Part shown: positions 1 through 8,524 of the stretch, piece by piece | Layout: every line of letters starts with the position of its first letter | Position numbering within the stretch: the first letter of the stretch is position 1 | Assembly: GCA_015075445.1 (NCBI GenBank) | Contig: JABTUJ010000015.1 | Location: forward strand, 98,842 to 162,841 | Source of the DNA: Verrucomicrobiales bacterium | GTDB lineage: Bacteria; Verrucomicrobiota; Verrucomicrobiia; Limisphaerales; J093 | Direction: 5' to 3' | Length of the DNA: 64,000 nt | Made by a program: the position numbers and the translations under genes | The notes under the pieces: generated by a model | Seen by the model: the letters and a program-made list of their open reading frames with translations, nothing else | The model's database searches: none | What the model was told of the DNA's origin: nothing

Positions 1-1
1 C

Positions 2-1189
2 GGCGAGGGGGTGGCGACGCCGGCGTTGGTGGGCGACCGGCTCTATGTCTTCGCCCGGCAGGACGGCAAGGAAGTGACGCGGTGTCTGGAAGCGGGCACG
101 GGGAAGGAGTTGTGGCAGGAGAGCTACGATGCTCTCGGTGCGACGGGACCGTCCCAGGGTTTCTCCGGGCCGCGGAGTTCGCCGCTGGTGACCCAGGGGA
201 AGGTGGTGACGGTGGGGGTGCGGGGGGTGATTTCCTGCCTGGACGCGGCGACGGGCAAGGTGTTGTGGCGCAAGGACGATTTCAAGGCCTGGCCGAGCTT
301 CTTTGTGGCGAGTTCGCCGTTGGTGGTGGAGGGGTTGGTGGTGGCGCAGTTGGGCGGGGCTGACAACGGGGCGCTGGTGGCCTACGAATTGGGATCAGGC
401 GCTGAACGGTGGCGCTGGAGCGGCAGCAGCCCGGGCTATGCGTCACCGGTGATCCTCGCGGTCGGCGGTGAGAAGCTGGTGTTTGCCCAAACCGAGACCG
501 CGCAGGTGGCCGTGAAAGCGGCGGATGGGAAGGTCGTCTGGGAATCTGCGGGGGCGGGTGCTGGCGAAGGCGGGGGCGGTGGTCCCGGAGGAAGAGGGGG
601 ACGCGGGGGTGGTGGACGGGACTACAAAGCAACGACGCCCGCGGTGGACGGGGCGATGTTCGTGCTGACGGGGCGCGGGAACAAGGCGGTGCGGTTCGAG
701 CGGTCGGGGGATGGGTTCTCGGCCCGGGAACTGTGGAGCCACAGCGAGAAGCCGGCGCAGTTTGCGTCGCCGGTGCTGAAGGACGGCCTGGTGATCGGGT
801 TCAGCGCGGCGAACGAGTTCTTCTGCCTGGACGCGCAGGATGGTGCCTTGTTGTGGAGCGTGCAGATGCCGTCGCCAGCCGAGGGTCAAGCGGCACCAGC
901 GGCGGAGCGGCCGGCCGGCCAGGAAGGCGCTCGTGGGCCGGGAGGACCCGGGGGGCGAGGCGGACGGATGGGGGGCGGTGGGTATGGCAGCCTGGTGGAT
1001 GTGGGGCCAGCGGTGTTGGCGCTGACTCCCAGTTCTGACCTGATCGTGTTCAAGCCCAGCCGGGAGCGTTTTGAAGGGCTGGCCCGCTACAAGGTGGCGG
1101 AGTCGCCGACGCATGCGTACCCGGTGGTTTCGGGGAACCGGGTTTTCGTCAAGGATCGGGAGGCGGTGATCCTCTGGACCCTCGAGTAG
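2..1189 (+). CDS. PQQ-type beta-propeller protein, 5' truncated by the window
   Basis: The frame is open to the left edge, so the N-terminus lies outside. The visible 395 or so residues carry repeated blades of the PQQ-binding-like propeller type: recurrent motifs such as LDAATGKVLWR, AADGKVVWES and LDAQDGALLWS, each ending in the Trp-containing strand of the fold. Two Gly/Arg-rich low-complexity stretches (bases 550-620 and 920-985) interrupt the blades and are probably flexible loops. Proteins of this kind are usually exported and either bind PQQ in alcohol dehydrogenases or act as scaffolds. No dehydrogenase-specific residues can be assigned here, so only the fold is called. The gene ends in TAG 70 bases before the next plus-strand gene. 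Confidence 0.8.
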   Translation, partial: GEGVATPALVGDRLYVFARQDGKEVTRCLEAGTGKELWQESYDALGATGPSQGFSGPRSSPLVTQGKVVTVGVRGVISCLDAATGKVLWRKDDFKAWPSFFVASSPLVVEGLVVAQLGGADNGALVAYELGSGAERWRWSGSSPGYASPVILAVGGEKLVFAQTETAQVAVKAADGKVVWESAGAGAGEGGGGGPGGRGGRGGGGRDYKATTPAVDGAMFVLTGRGNKAVRFERSGDGFSARELWSHSEKPAQFASPVLKDGLVIGFSAANEFFCLDAQDGALLWSVQMPSPAEGQAAPAAERPAGQEGARGPGGPGGRGGRMGGGGYGSLVDVGPAVLALTPSSDLIVFKPSRERFEGLARYKVAESPTHAYPVVSGNRVFVKDREAVILWTLE

Positions 1190-1260
1190 CGAGGCGGACC
1201 TCGGCGTGAATTGAGCGCATCGGGTTTGCCGATGGGGCAATCCCTGGCAGGATCGGCGCC

Positions 1261-2532
1261 GTGAACAGAATGCGCTGGTGGATCGGTGGCGTTGGCAGTC
1301 TCGCGGCGGTGGTGCTGGCGCTGGCCGGTGAGCCGCCGGACACGAACTACGATGAGGCGAAGGTGCCGCCGTACGAGCTGCCGGCTCCGCTGGTGTGCTT
1401 TGATGGCCGGCCGGTGACAGAGGCGCAGGTGTGGCGAGAGGTGCGCCGGCCGGAGATCCTGCGGGCCTTCGCCACGAATGTGTACGGCCGCACGCCCGAA
1501 GTGCCGGTGAGTCTGCGGTTCGAGGTTACGGACAACGAACCGCGGGCGCTGGAAGGACTGGCCACGCGCCGGCAGGTGCGGATCCACCTGTTCACGGAGA
1601 CGAACGCCCCGTGGATCGATCTGCTGCTGTACCTGCCCAACCGGGCGCCGAAACCCATGCCGGTGTTTCTCGGCTTGAGCTACGGCAACCAGGGCATCCA
1701 CCCCGATCCGGGGATCCGGCCGTCGCGCGACACCACGCCGGGCCGCGGGGCGCATGCCAGCCGCTGGCCGCTGACGATGATCCTCGAACGGGGGTACGGC
1801 GTGGCGACCTTCGCCGGGGCCGATGTCGAGCAGGACCGGCACGGTTCGGGCAGCCTACAGCGGCCCGACGGCTGGAAGACCGGCGTGCGGGGGTATTGGC
1901 TGGCGCAAACGGGGCGGGCGGAGTTGGCGGACGACGAATGGGGATCGCTCGGCGCGTGGGCCTGGGGGTTGAGCCGCGCTTTGGACTACCTGGAGACCGA
2001 CGCCGACGTTGATGCACGCCGCGTGGCCGTGTTTGGGCATTCCCGCACTGGCAAGACGGCGCTCTGGGCCGCGGCCCAGGACGAACGGTTCGCGCTGGCT
2101 ATCTCGAACAATTCGGGTCAGGGCGGCGCCTCGCTGGCCCGCCGACGCTACGGCGAGAGTGTGGCGGCGTCGTACGAATTGTCGGGCATCTGGTATTGCC
2201 GGAACTACCGCCAGTTCGGCCGGAACGAGTCGGCGCTCCCGGTGGACCAGCATCTGCTGATTGCCCTCATCGCTCCGCGCCCGGTGTACGTGGCGAGTGC
2301 GGAACAAGATCGCTGGGCGGATCCGCGCGGCGAGTTTCTCGCGGCCTGGCATGCCGGCCCGGTGTATCGCCTGCTGGGCCGGCCGGGTCTCGAGGTGGCG
2401 GAGACGCCGGCGGTGAATCAGCCGGTTGGCCAGACGATCGGCTACCACGTCCGGACGGGGGATCACGACATCACGGCTTACGACTGGCAGCAGTATCTGG
2501 ACTTTGCCGACCGCCATTTGAAGGTGCGCTGA
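1261..2532 (+). CDS. Secreted CE15-like glucuronoyl/carbohydrate esterase
   Basis: A 423-residue alpha/beta hydrolase with an N-terminal signal peptide of about 22 residues. The nucleophile elbow is GHSRTGKTALW with Ser261, the Ser-Arg-x-Gly form typical of CE15 glucuronoyl esterases (the usual form is GCSRxG). A C-terminal GDHDI places the catalytic His at 402. Family members cleave ester bonds between glucuronic acid on xylan and lignin alcohols; the substrate here is inferred only from the family. The GTG at 1261 is the first start, with an in-frame ATG at 1270 that also fits the signal peptide. The 3' end overlaps the end of the convergent ABC permease by about 60 bases. Confidence 0.8.
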   Translation: MNRMRWWIGGVGSLAAVVLALAGEPPDTNYDEAKVPPYELPAPLVCFDGRPVTEAQVWREVRRPEILRAFATNVYGRTPEVPVSLRFEVTDNEPRALEGLATRRQVRIHLFTETNAPWIDLLLYLPNRAPKPMPVFLGLSYGNQGIHPDPGIRPSRDTTPGRGAHASRWPLTMILERGYGVATFAGADVEQDRHGSGSLQRPDGWKTGVRGYWLAQTGRAELADDEWGSLGAWAWGLSRALDYLETDADVDARRVAVFGHSRTGKTALWAAAQDERFALAISNNSGQGGASLARRRYGESVAASYELSGIWYCRNYRQFGRNESALPVDQHLLIALIAPRPVYVASAEQDRWADPRGEFLAAWHAGPVYRLLGRPGLEVAETPAVNQPVGQTIGYHVRTGDHDITAYDWQQYLDFADRHLKVR

Positions 2533-3338
2533 GTCGGCGGAGGAGCGCGGCGACGAGCAGCAGGGCGGAGGAGAGGAGGACGATCACCGCGCCGCTTGGC
2601 AAGTCGGTGGCGGCCGCGATCAGGAAGCCCCCCAAGCCGCTGAGGGCGCCGAACGCGGCGGACAGGAGCAGGGCGTGCCGACAACCGCGAGCCGAGCTGG
2701 AACGCAGCGGCGGCCGGGTTGCTGATCAGGCTGTAGATCATGAGACCGCCGACGGTCTGGAAGTTCACCGTGAGGATGGCGGCGGCGAGCACGAGGAAGC
2801 CGGTCCAGACGGCGGTGGCGCGGATGCCGGCGGCCTCGGCGTCCGCGCGGGAGAAGAGGATGGCGCGGAGTTCCTTGAAGAAGACCGCCAAATACGCGGC
2901 GAGAGCGAGGGAGGCGAGCAACATGAGGCGGACGTCGGTCCAGCGGCAGAAGTTGAGGCTGCCCCAAAGGAGGCTGCGCACGTCGTGATCGCTGCGGCCC
3001 AGGATGCCGTAGAGGCCGATGCCGAGGAAGGCGAGGCCCATGGTGGTCGAGAACAGGAAGCTCAGCATCGTGTTGTCGTCAAGGCGAGCGCGCTGCGGAT
3101 TCACCAGGCCGAGGGCCAGGGCGGTGAGGATCGCACCGGCGAGCGCCGGGAGGAGCAGCGCCTGACCCGTGAGACCCGCGAGGCCGCCGAACACCGCTCC
3201 GGCGAGCGCGGCGTGCGCGACGCAGACCCCGAGGAAGGGGATGCGCATGCCGACAATGAACGTGCCGAGAACGCCGCTCGAGGCCCCTGCCAGGGTGCCG
3301 CCCACCATCACCGGCGCCCAGAAAACCACGTCAAGCAT
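2471..3338 (-). CDS. znuB: Metal ABC transporter permease (ZnuB/MntB type), C-terminus frameshifted
   Basis: An inner-membrane permease of the zinc/manganese ABC-3 family. About 220 residues are intact, with multiple hydrophobic segments and the family-typical stretches LGVCVAHAALAGAVFGG and LMIYSLISNPAAAAFQL. After that the frame is lost near bases 2670-2700. A one-base shift restores a convincing family tail (HALLLSAAFGALSGLGGF, then LPSGAVIVLLSSALLLV) ending at TGA 2471-2473. The given coordinates assume that correction; without it the protein ends in unrelated Arg-rich sequence. The start overlaps the end of the upstream ATPase gene by 8 bases. This is either a sequencing indel or a real lesion. 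Confidence 0.72.
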
Positions 3339-4143
3339 GCGCCGTCCTCCGGGGCACGATGGCGTGTCTTCCGTTGCCGTGGAGCGCCTCCAACGAGTCA
3401 CCGTAAAGGGTCGCGATGCGTTCGGGGGTGAACACCGTTTCCGGCGGGCCACTCGCGGCCACCCGACCGGCATCGAGCAACCACACGTGGCGGCACGCGG
3501 GAGGCAGCACTTCGAGTTCGTGGCAGACGAGCACGACGGTGAGGCGGGTTTGGGCGAAGAGCGACTCGATGGTCTCGACGATGCGTTCGCGCCAGCCGAG
3601 GTCGAGGTTGGCAGTGGGTTCGTCCAGGAGGAGCAACTCGGGTTCCTGGGCCATGGCGCGGGCCAGGATGGTCTTGCGCTGTTCGCCGCCCGAAATCTGG
3701 CTGAAGGGACGTTGCGCGAGGGGCGTCAGGCCGAGACGATCCAGCCAGGCGTCCACGGTGTCCCAGTCCGGACGGGAGAGGCGCTGACCGAGACCGGCCC
3801 GGGCGGTGCGGCCGATGGCGACGACCTCGCGGACGGTGATCGGCAACTCGCTGCGGGCGGGCAGCAGTTGGGGCACATAGCCGATGCGTCGGCGCAAGGC
3901 GGCCAGGGCGGCGCCGCGCAGCGCGTGGACCGGTTGGCCGAGCACCGAGAGTTCGCCGCGGGCGGGTGTGATCAAGCCGAGGCAGGCGCGGAGGAGGCTG
4001 GTCTTGCCCGCCCCGTTGCGGCCCATCAGGGCTTGAATGCTGCCGGTGTCGGCGCGCCCGTAGTCGAGTTCGAGGAGGGGGCGGTGCCCGACGTGGAGGT
4101 GCAGTTGGCGCCACTCGATGGCCGGTGGGTCAGTAGCGGGCAT
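3331..4143 (-). CDS. znuC: Metal ABC transporter ATP-binding protein (ZnuC/MntA type)
   Basis: An ABC ATPase of about 270 residues that would energise import by the neighbouring permease. Visible motifs are Walker A GRNGAGKTS, signature ISGGEQRKT, Walker B LLLLDEPTANLD and the switch His in VCHELEVL. The ATG at 4143 is chosen because it directly precedes the first beta strand (IEWRQLHLHVG). It lies 14 bases inside the end of the pseudopilin-like gene, consistent with translational coupling. The 3' end overlaps the permease start by 8 bases. The binding protein of the same system is 2.8 kb upstream in the same operon, separated by secreted-protein genes. Confidence 0.85.
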   Translation of the reverse strand: MPATDPPAIEWRQLHLHVGHRPLLELDYGRADTGSIQALMGRNGAGKTSLLRACLGLITPARGELSVLGQPVHALRGAALAALRRRIGYVPQLLPARSELPITVREVVAIGRTARAGLGQRLSRPDWDTVDAWLDRLGLTPLAQRPFSQISGGEQRKTILARAMAQEPELLLLDEPTANLDLGWRERIVETIESLFAQTRLTVVLVCHELEVLPPACRHVWLLDAGRVAASGPPETVFTPERIATLYGDSLEALHGNGRHAIVPRRTAHA

Positions 4144-4918
4144 CGGCCTGCTCGAGCACCCGGAGGATGGTGTTGAAGGCATCGCGGATGTCGGCGTAGG
4201 TGCGCAGATCCACGGTGAACCGCTGATCCTGGTTGTTGCGGGAGACCACGCTGCCATCGGCATGGAGGACGTTGGCGGACTTCAGGCGGTGATGGGTGCG
4301 GGGTTTCATGTTGAAGGAGGCCAGATCCGGCGGGCTCAGGAACTGGGTGTCCAGGGCGAGGGCACGGATCGGCAGGCCGTCGCGGTTCAGACCGAGGTTG
4401 TCGAGACGAAGGTGGTCGGAGCTGGGAGGTTCCTGGGGATCGTCGAAGAGGCGCGTGCTGCTGCCGTGGCGGTAGTAGTAGCTGCTTTGCGCCTGGTGCA
4501 CGCCGACGCGGGCCAGTTCGGCGGCGGCGTCGAGCGGTTGGTCGCTGCCGGGACAGAACAGGGCCCGCGGCGTGTCGCTCAGGTGATGGGCCAGCAGTAA
4601 TCCGAGGCCCGCGGGTGCGCCGTTCTGGAGGGAGAGGAGGCTCGTGGGGGCGCCCGTCGAGGGGTAGAAACTCGCGGGGCTGGTGAAGGGCGGCGCCTTG
4701 GGACCGAAGGGGATGAGCCCTTGGTAGTCGGTCGAGTAGCTCCGGATGGCCAGGCCGATCTGGCGCAGGTTGTTCAGGCAGGAGGCGCGGCGACCGGCTT
4801 GTTGGGCGGAGGCCAGCGCCGGCACGAGCAGCGCCGCCAGCAGGCCCAACACCGCGATGACGACCAGCAGTTCAATGAGCGTAAAGCCGCCGCGAGCCGG
4901 AGACCGGAGGGAGCGCAT
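4130..4918 (-). CDS. Pseudopilin-like secreted protein (type IV pilin N-terminus, H-x-DG C-terminus)
   Basis: 262 residues with a class III prepilin signal: GGFTLIELLVVIAVLGLLAAL, cleaved after Gly with Phe+1 and Glu+5. This is followed by the helix-cap pattern SCLNNLRQIGLAIRSY common to the large pseudopilin families of Verrucomicrobiota and Planctomycetota. A C-terminal LHADGSV resembles their H-x(n)-DG motif. Such proteins are processed by a prepilin peptidase and carried on a pseudopilus or kept at the envelope; the function is unknown. The gene sits inside a metal ABC transporter operon, overlapping the ATPase start by 14 bases. Confidence 0.8.
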   Translation of the reverse strand: MRSLRSPARGGFTLIELLVVIAVLGLLAALLVPALASAQQAGRRASCLNNLRQIGLAIRSYSTDYQGLIPFGPKAPPFTSPASFYPSTGAPTSLLSLQNGAPAGLGLLLAHHLSDTPRALFCPGSDQPLDAAAELARVGVHQAQSSYYYRHGSSTRLFDDPQEPPSSDHLRLDNLGLNRDGLPIRALALDTQFLSPPDLASFNMKPRTHHRLKSANVLHADGSVVSRNNQDQRFTVDLRTYADIRDAFNTILRVLEQADARY

Positions 4919-4931
4919 GGGCGTGGCGTCC

Positions 4932-5879
4932 TCAGTCGAGCTGCCGGGCCGAATAGAACCGCGGAGCCGAACCCGCGACGGGCTCGGAGAAGATGACGCG
5001 ACCGGTGAGGTTGGTCACGGTGCCGACCCGTTCCCAACTCGCGGGCGTTGAGGTGAGTGCGGAGGCAGCGAGCACTTCGAAAGTCTGGCCCGCGGCACCC
5101 TCCAGGTCGAACTGGAAGTGACCGTCTACCAACCGGGGATCGCGCAGCACGGTCTCCGAGGAGACCTGGAGTCGGACATGGTCCAGATCCCAGTAGCCCC
5201 CTTGCAGGTCGGGCGTTGCCGTCGAAACGAACCGCACGCCGATGGGTCGGTCTTGCCAGGCATCGGCTGGCTGCACGACCGGTGTGCGGACCTCGTAGTC
5301 CAGGAACTGTTTGGGGTTGCCGAACAAACCGGGCCGGTTGGTCACCGTGGTGGTGGCGAGGGCCGTTGGCGTGCCGGTGTCATCGCGGTAGTACAGGCTG
5401 AGTGCGAGGGTGGCGCCGTCCGCCATGTTGCCACCGCCGCCGAGGATCCCCACGATGAGGCGGTAAGAGCGGCCGGCCAGGTAAGCGGCCTCCGGGATCG
5501 TGGCGGTTCCCGTGAGTTCCTGGAACAAGCCCACCTCAGGCACGGCGAACAGCCAGGCGGCCTGGTCCCCGTGGCAGTTGAGGATGCGGTCGGCGCTGGT
5601 CGGTGGCGGATTCAGAAAAAGGCCCGTGAGCTGTTCCCACAGAAAACCGCCGCTTTCATCGTACCAAGCCGGCTTGGGCGACCGCTGCCAGCCCTCGATG
5701 ATCGTGCTGACAAAGGGAGTGCTGGGCAGTTCGAAGGACGAATTCGCAAGCGCGATGTCAGCCGCCAGGAGCCCACCAAGCGGCAGAGCCGCGGTCGCGC
5801 CGGCGAAGCACGCGACCGCGCCGGGCCGACGGGTCGTGTGTCGCCGGTTCCCGCGGGCGATGGTCCACCACTTCACCAT
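4932..5879 (-). CDS. Secreted protein, paralogue of the adjacent PEP-CTERM protein
   Basis: 315 residues with an N-terminal hydrophobic export segment after a basic region. The body (NSSFELPSTPFVSTIIEGW, a Trp-rich region, YWDLDHVRLQ) aligns along its length with the next upstream gene product. Both look like beta-sandwich, carbohydrate-binding-like domains. Instead of a PEP-CTERM tail it ends in a segment resembling the domain that reports on fit values in verrucomicrobial secreted proteins (TFEVLAAS...WERVGTVTN...RFYSARQLD). The gap to the paralogue is 3 bases, so the two are co-transcribed. No enzymatic motif was seen. Confidence 0.68.
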   Translation of the reverse strand: MVKWWTIARGNRRHTTRRPGAVACFAGATAALPLGGLLAADIALANSSFELPSTPFVSTIIEGWQRSPKPAWYDESGGFLWEQLTGLFLNPPPTSADRILNCHGDQAAWLFAVPEVGLFQELTGTATIPEAAYLAGRSYRLIVGILGGGGNMADGATLALSLYYRDDTGTPTALATTTVTNRPGLFGNPKQFLDYEVRTPVVQPADAWQDRPIGVRFVSTATPDLQGGYWDLDHVRLQVSSETVLRDPRLVDGHFQFDLEGAAGQTFEVLAASALTSTPASWERVGTVTNLTGRVIFSEPVAGSAPRFYSARQLD

Positions 5880-5882
5880 GGT

Positions 5883-6713
5883 CTAAGGCCGTTTCCCCGG
5901 CGCCGGAGAGCGGGGGGACGCGCGGCGTCGGCGAGCGAGCAGGAGCGCGCCCAAACCGACCCAGAGCAGATGATGCGCAGCGGGTTCGGGCACCACCGTG
6001 AGGCGGACGTGATCGGCATCCCAGTAACCGACACCCGTTCCGGAGGTCGAGAGCAGGAGAACGCCGATGTTCTGACCTTCCCAAGCGTCGCCCGGCTGCA
6101 CCGTCGGCACCGAGGCGCTGAAGTCGTAGAGCGTTCGGGCGGTTGGGAAATTGGCGGGCGCGTAGGCGACCGTGGACGTGGTCACAGGCACCAGGCTGCC
6201 CGCTCCGTCGCGGTAGTAGAGGCTCAGACCGATGGTATTGCCTTCCGGGATGCCGCCTCCACCCATCAGTCCCACCGTCATGGTGTACGCGAATCCGGCT
6301 TGGTAGCGGGCGTCCAGGTCCTGGTAGAGGCCGACTTCGGGCAGCGCGAAAAGATAAGCGGCCTGGTTGAGGTGCACGTTGGCGATGTGGTCGTCCGCCC
6401 CGACGGGAGTGTTGGGGAATACCCCCGATAGCTGGCTCCAGGTGATGCCGCCCGTTGCCGCCGGATCGAACCAGATCGGTTGCGGCGTCTTGAGCCAATC
6501 GTCGATGACCGGGCTGGCGGGGAAGCCGGGCGGCGGTGCGGGCGATTCGAAGGAGGCGTTGGGCACCGGCAGGCTGACCGCGTGGAGCAGGGCCAGCGAA
6601 CTGCCAGCGGTGAGCAGGAGGGCGCCGAGGCCGACCCGCGAACCAACGAGCGGACGGCCTGGCTGTGGTGACATTGCAGGTCGGGCAATCAAGAGCGGAG
6701 TGTTCGTATGCAT
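5883..6713 (-). CDS. PEP-CTERM sorting-domain protein
   Basis: About 276 residues. It has an N-terminal signal segment, a beta-rich domain like that of the downstream paralogue (NASFESPAPPPGFPASPVI, YWDADHVRLTV), and a C-terminal sorting signal: VPEP, a Leu/Gly-rich membrane helix (LLWVGLGALLLA) and a basic tail RRRRAS. PEP-CTERM proteins are exported and processed by an exosortase; none is encoded in this window. The ATG at 6713 is preferred over an upstream TTG. The gene lies between the solute-binding lipoprotein and ATPase genes of a metal transporter, which suggests a surface role linked to metal uptake. Confidence 0.75.
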   Translation of the reverse strand: MHTNTPLLIARPAMSPQPGRPLVGSRVGLGALLLTAGSSLALLHAVSLPVPNASFESPAPPPGFPASPVIDDWLKTPQPIWFDPAATGGITWSQLSGVFPNTPVGADDHIANVHLNQAAYLFALPEVGLYQDLDARYQAGFAYTMTVGLMGGGGIPEGNTIGLSLYYRDGAGSLVPVTTSTVAYAPANFPTARTLYDFSASVPTVQPGDAWEGQNIGVLLLSTSGTGVGYWDADHVRLTVVPEPAAHHLLWVGLGALLLARRRRASPRSPAPGKRP

Positions 6714-6905
6714 TGTTTCAGATGATCCCAAGTTTGCTCACGGTTGGCATTGTGCAACTTTGGGCCCGGATCGCCGGGAGATCCGACGGATGCGCCGGAA
6801 AGTCTGCGCACGCCAGCGGCTTCCGATTCAAGCTGTTTCTTGCGCGTTACGGTGGCGGGACGGGACGTTGAGGTGGGGGTGAGGGCGAGGCTGGGGCACC
6901 GGGGC

Positions 6906-7802
6906 TCAGGGCTTCTGGCGCATACTAGCTACTGACCCCTGAATCAGGGCGGCGACGTTGCCACGTAGCAGGTCGTCGAAGCGGATCCCGCCGTCCTGCA
7001 CCGATGGGAAGTTGTCCAGGACCACCACCGCGCCGCCCAGACGAGCCGCCAGCGCGTCCGCGGTCCGGCGACCCTCCGGGCGGTTGGCGATCACGAGTCG
7101 CACCGGGGCGAGCTTGCCCGCGGCGATGGCCGTCTCGAGGTCGCGGATACCGGCCGTGTCCGCTCCGCGGAACGTCGCCGCGACGTTGAGGCCGAGCCAC
7201 TCGCAGAACTCGCGCTGGTGAACGCTGGCAAGAACCGCGGCCCCGCGGAGTTCCGCGCGAGCGATCTGGTTGGTGGCGTCGCGCGCGAGCTCCGTGAGAC
7301 GCTGGGCGATGGTCTCGACGCGCGCGGCGGCACTCGTTTGGGTGAGCAGGCCGTGCCGGACGAAGTGATCGGCAGCCTGTCGGCACGCGAGGAGGTAACG
7401 GTCGGGTCGGGAAAGGCCACCCCCGGGCGCCACCTCCACCACGTGCGGTCCGTCGGCCGAGAGGTGGGCGAGCCGCGCGTCCAGGGACTGCTGAAAGTCG
7501 AACCGCAACAGGAGGCGGCACTGCCGGAGCTCCTGGACCTGGCTGGGACGGATGTCGAAATGCCCCGGGCAAGCGCCGGGCTCGGCCAGGCGCACGACCT
7601 GCAGATCAGCACCGAGCAGATCCTGGGCCACCGCTTCGAGATAGCTGGTGGTGGTGGCGATGCGCAGCACCGAGGGGTCGGGTTTGGCGCGCTGACACCC
7701 GGAGAGGACGAGCGACGCCGTGAGGAGGAGAAAGGCGAGCACTCGGCCTGGCGGGCACGGATGGTCCGAGACGGGAAGGGCGGCGCGGGCAGGCGGTATC
7801 AT
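6906..7802 (-). CDS. znuA: Metal ABC transporter substrate-binding lipoprotein (ZnuA/PsaA type)
   Basis: 298 residues with a lipoprotein signal (LLLTASLVLSGC). The mature part fits the cluster A-I metal-binding family: IATTTSYLEAVAQDLLG, then CPGHFDIRPSQVQELR with the His expected to bind metal, and HQREFCEWLGLNVAATFRG with a second His. It would capture Zn(II) or Mn(II) in the periplasm for the permease and ATPase encoded further down the operon. The start overlaps the stop of the upstream pseudopilin-like gene (ATGA). The last 10 or so codons run through a sequence matching an arm of a dispersed repeat (near 6926-6950), so the extreme C-terminus may be acquired. Confidence 0.8.
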   Translation of the reverse strand: MIPPARAALPVSDHPCPPGRVLAFLLLTASLVLSGCQRAKPDPSVLRIATTTSYLEAVAQDLLGADLQVVRLAEPGACPGHFDIRPSQVQELRQCRLLLRFDFQQSLDARLAHLSADGPHVVEVAPGGGLSRPDRYLLACRQAADHFVRHGLLTQTSAAARVETIAQRLTELARDATNQIARAELRGAAVLASVHQREFCEWLGLNVAATFRGADTAGIRDLETAIAAGKLAPVRLVIANRPEGRRTADALAARLGGAVVVLDNFPSVQDGGIRFDDLLRGNVAALIQGSVASMRQKP

Positions 7803-8524
7803 GGGCTCTTGCGCTGAAGTCCGTCACGGTCGGCGAACCGGACGATCACGCCACTGTCGCCGGCGCGGCGGTACCAGGAGTCGGCGCTCAGCGGGGCCCG
7901 GCTGCTGCGACTCTTCGGGCTGTCGGGGCGCGGCCCCAGGCCCCAGACAACCCAGCGGACCGGACTGGTGAGGGGGTCCCGATGGTACTCGCCTTCGCTA
8001 CCGGCGAAGGTTGTGAGGTTGCCCGGCACCCAGAGCTCGAAGTTGCTGACGGGATCACCATTGAGGAGCTGGGGGCCGGGAGCAGCGTATTTGTAAGTGT
8101 GCCCGCGGGCGAAGGGATCTTCGAGGTTGGCCTCGCGGCCGGCCTGGGAGCTGCGGGGAAGGTAGCGTTGATCGGCTAGTTCGATGGGCAAGGGACACCA
8201 GTGCGTGGCGAGGTCCGAGTTGCAGTTGACGCGGACGGGCGGGACGCGGCCGGCGTGGTCGTCGCTATACATCTGGAGGGCGAGACCGATCCCGTAGAGT
8301 TCGGCGTGGACCTTGATGACCTTGGCCTTTTCTCTGGCCCGGGCGAGGGCCGGGAAGCTGAGGCTGGCGAGGATTCCGAGAATGCCGATGACCACCAGCA
8401 GTTCGACCAGGGTAAAGGCGGGGGACGCGACCCGCGGCTTGACCGCGGAGCGCGCCGGCCGAGCGGTACCCAGGGAGTGGGCGAACCGGGAGGTCCGGCG
8501 CCCGCGTGTCGGGCGGTCATTCAT
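7799..8524 (-). CDS. Pseudopilin-like secreted protein
   Basis: 241 residues. An unusually long basic leader of about 35 residues precedes the prepilin cleavage region PAFTLVELLVVIGILGILA, with Phe+1 and Glu+5. The mature N-terminal helix (FPALARAREKAKVIKVHAEL) and YGIGLALQMYSDDHAGRVPP are typical of verrucomicrobial pseudopilins that carry DUF1559-like bodies. The C-terminus ends in RFADRDGLQRKSP rather than a clear H-x-DG motif. The ATG at 8524 overlaps the upstream stop at 8517-8519, and its own stop overlaps the start of the binding lipoprotein gene, so coupling is tight on both sides. Confidence 0.78.
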   Translation of the reverse strand: MNDRPTRGRRTSRFAHSLGTARPARSAVKPRVASPAFTLVELLVVIGILGILASLSFPALARAREKAKVIKVHAELYGIGLALQMYSDDHAGRVPPVRVNCNSDLATHWCPLPIELADQRYLPRSSQAGREANLEDPFARGHTYKYAAPGPQLLNGDPVSNFELWVPGNLTTFAGSEGEYHRDPLTSPVRWVVWGLGPRPDSPKSRSSRAPLSADSWYRRAGDSGVIVRFADRDGLQRKSP

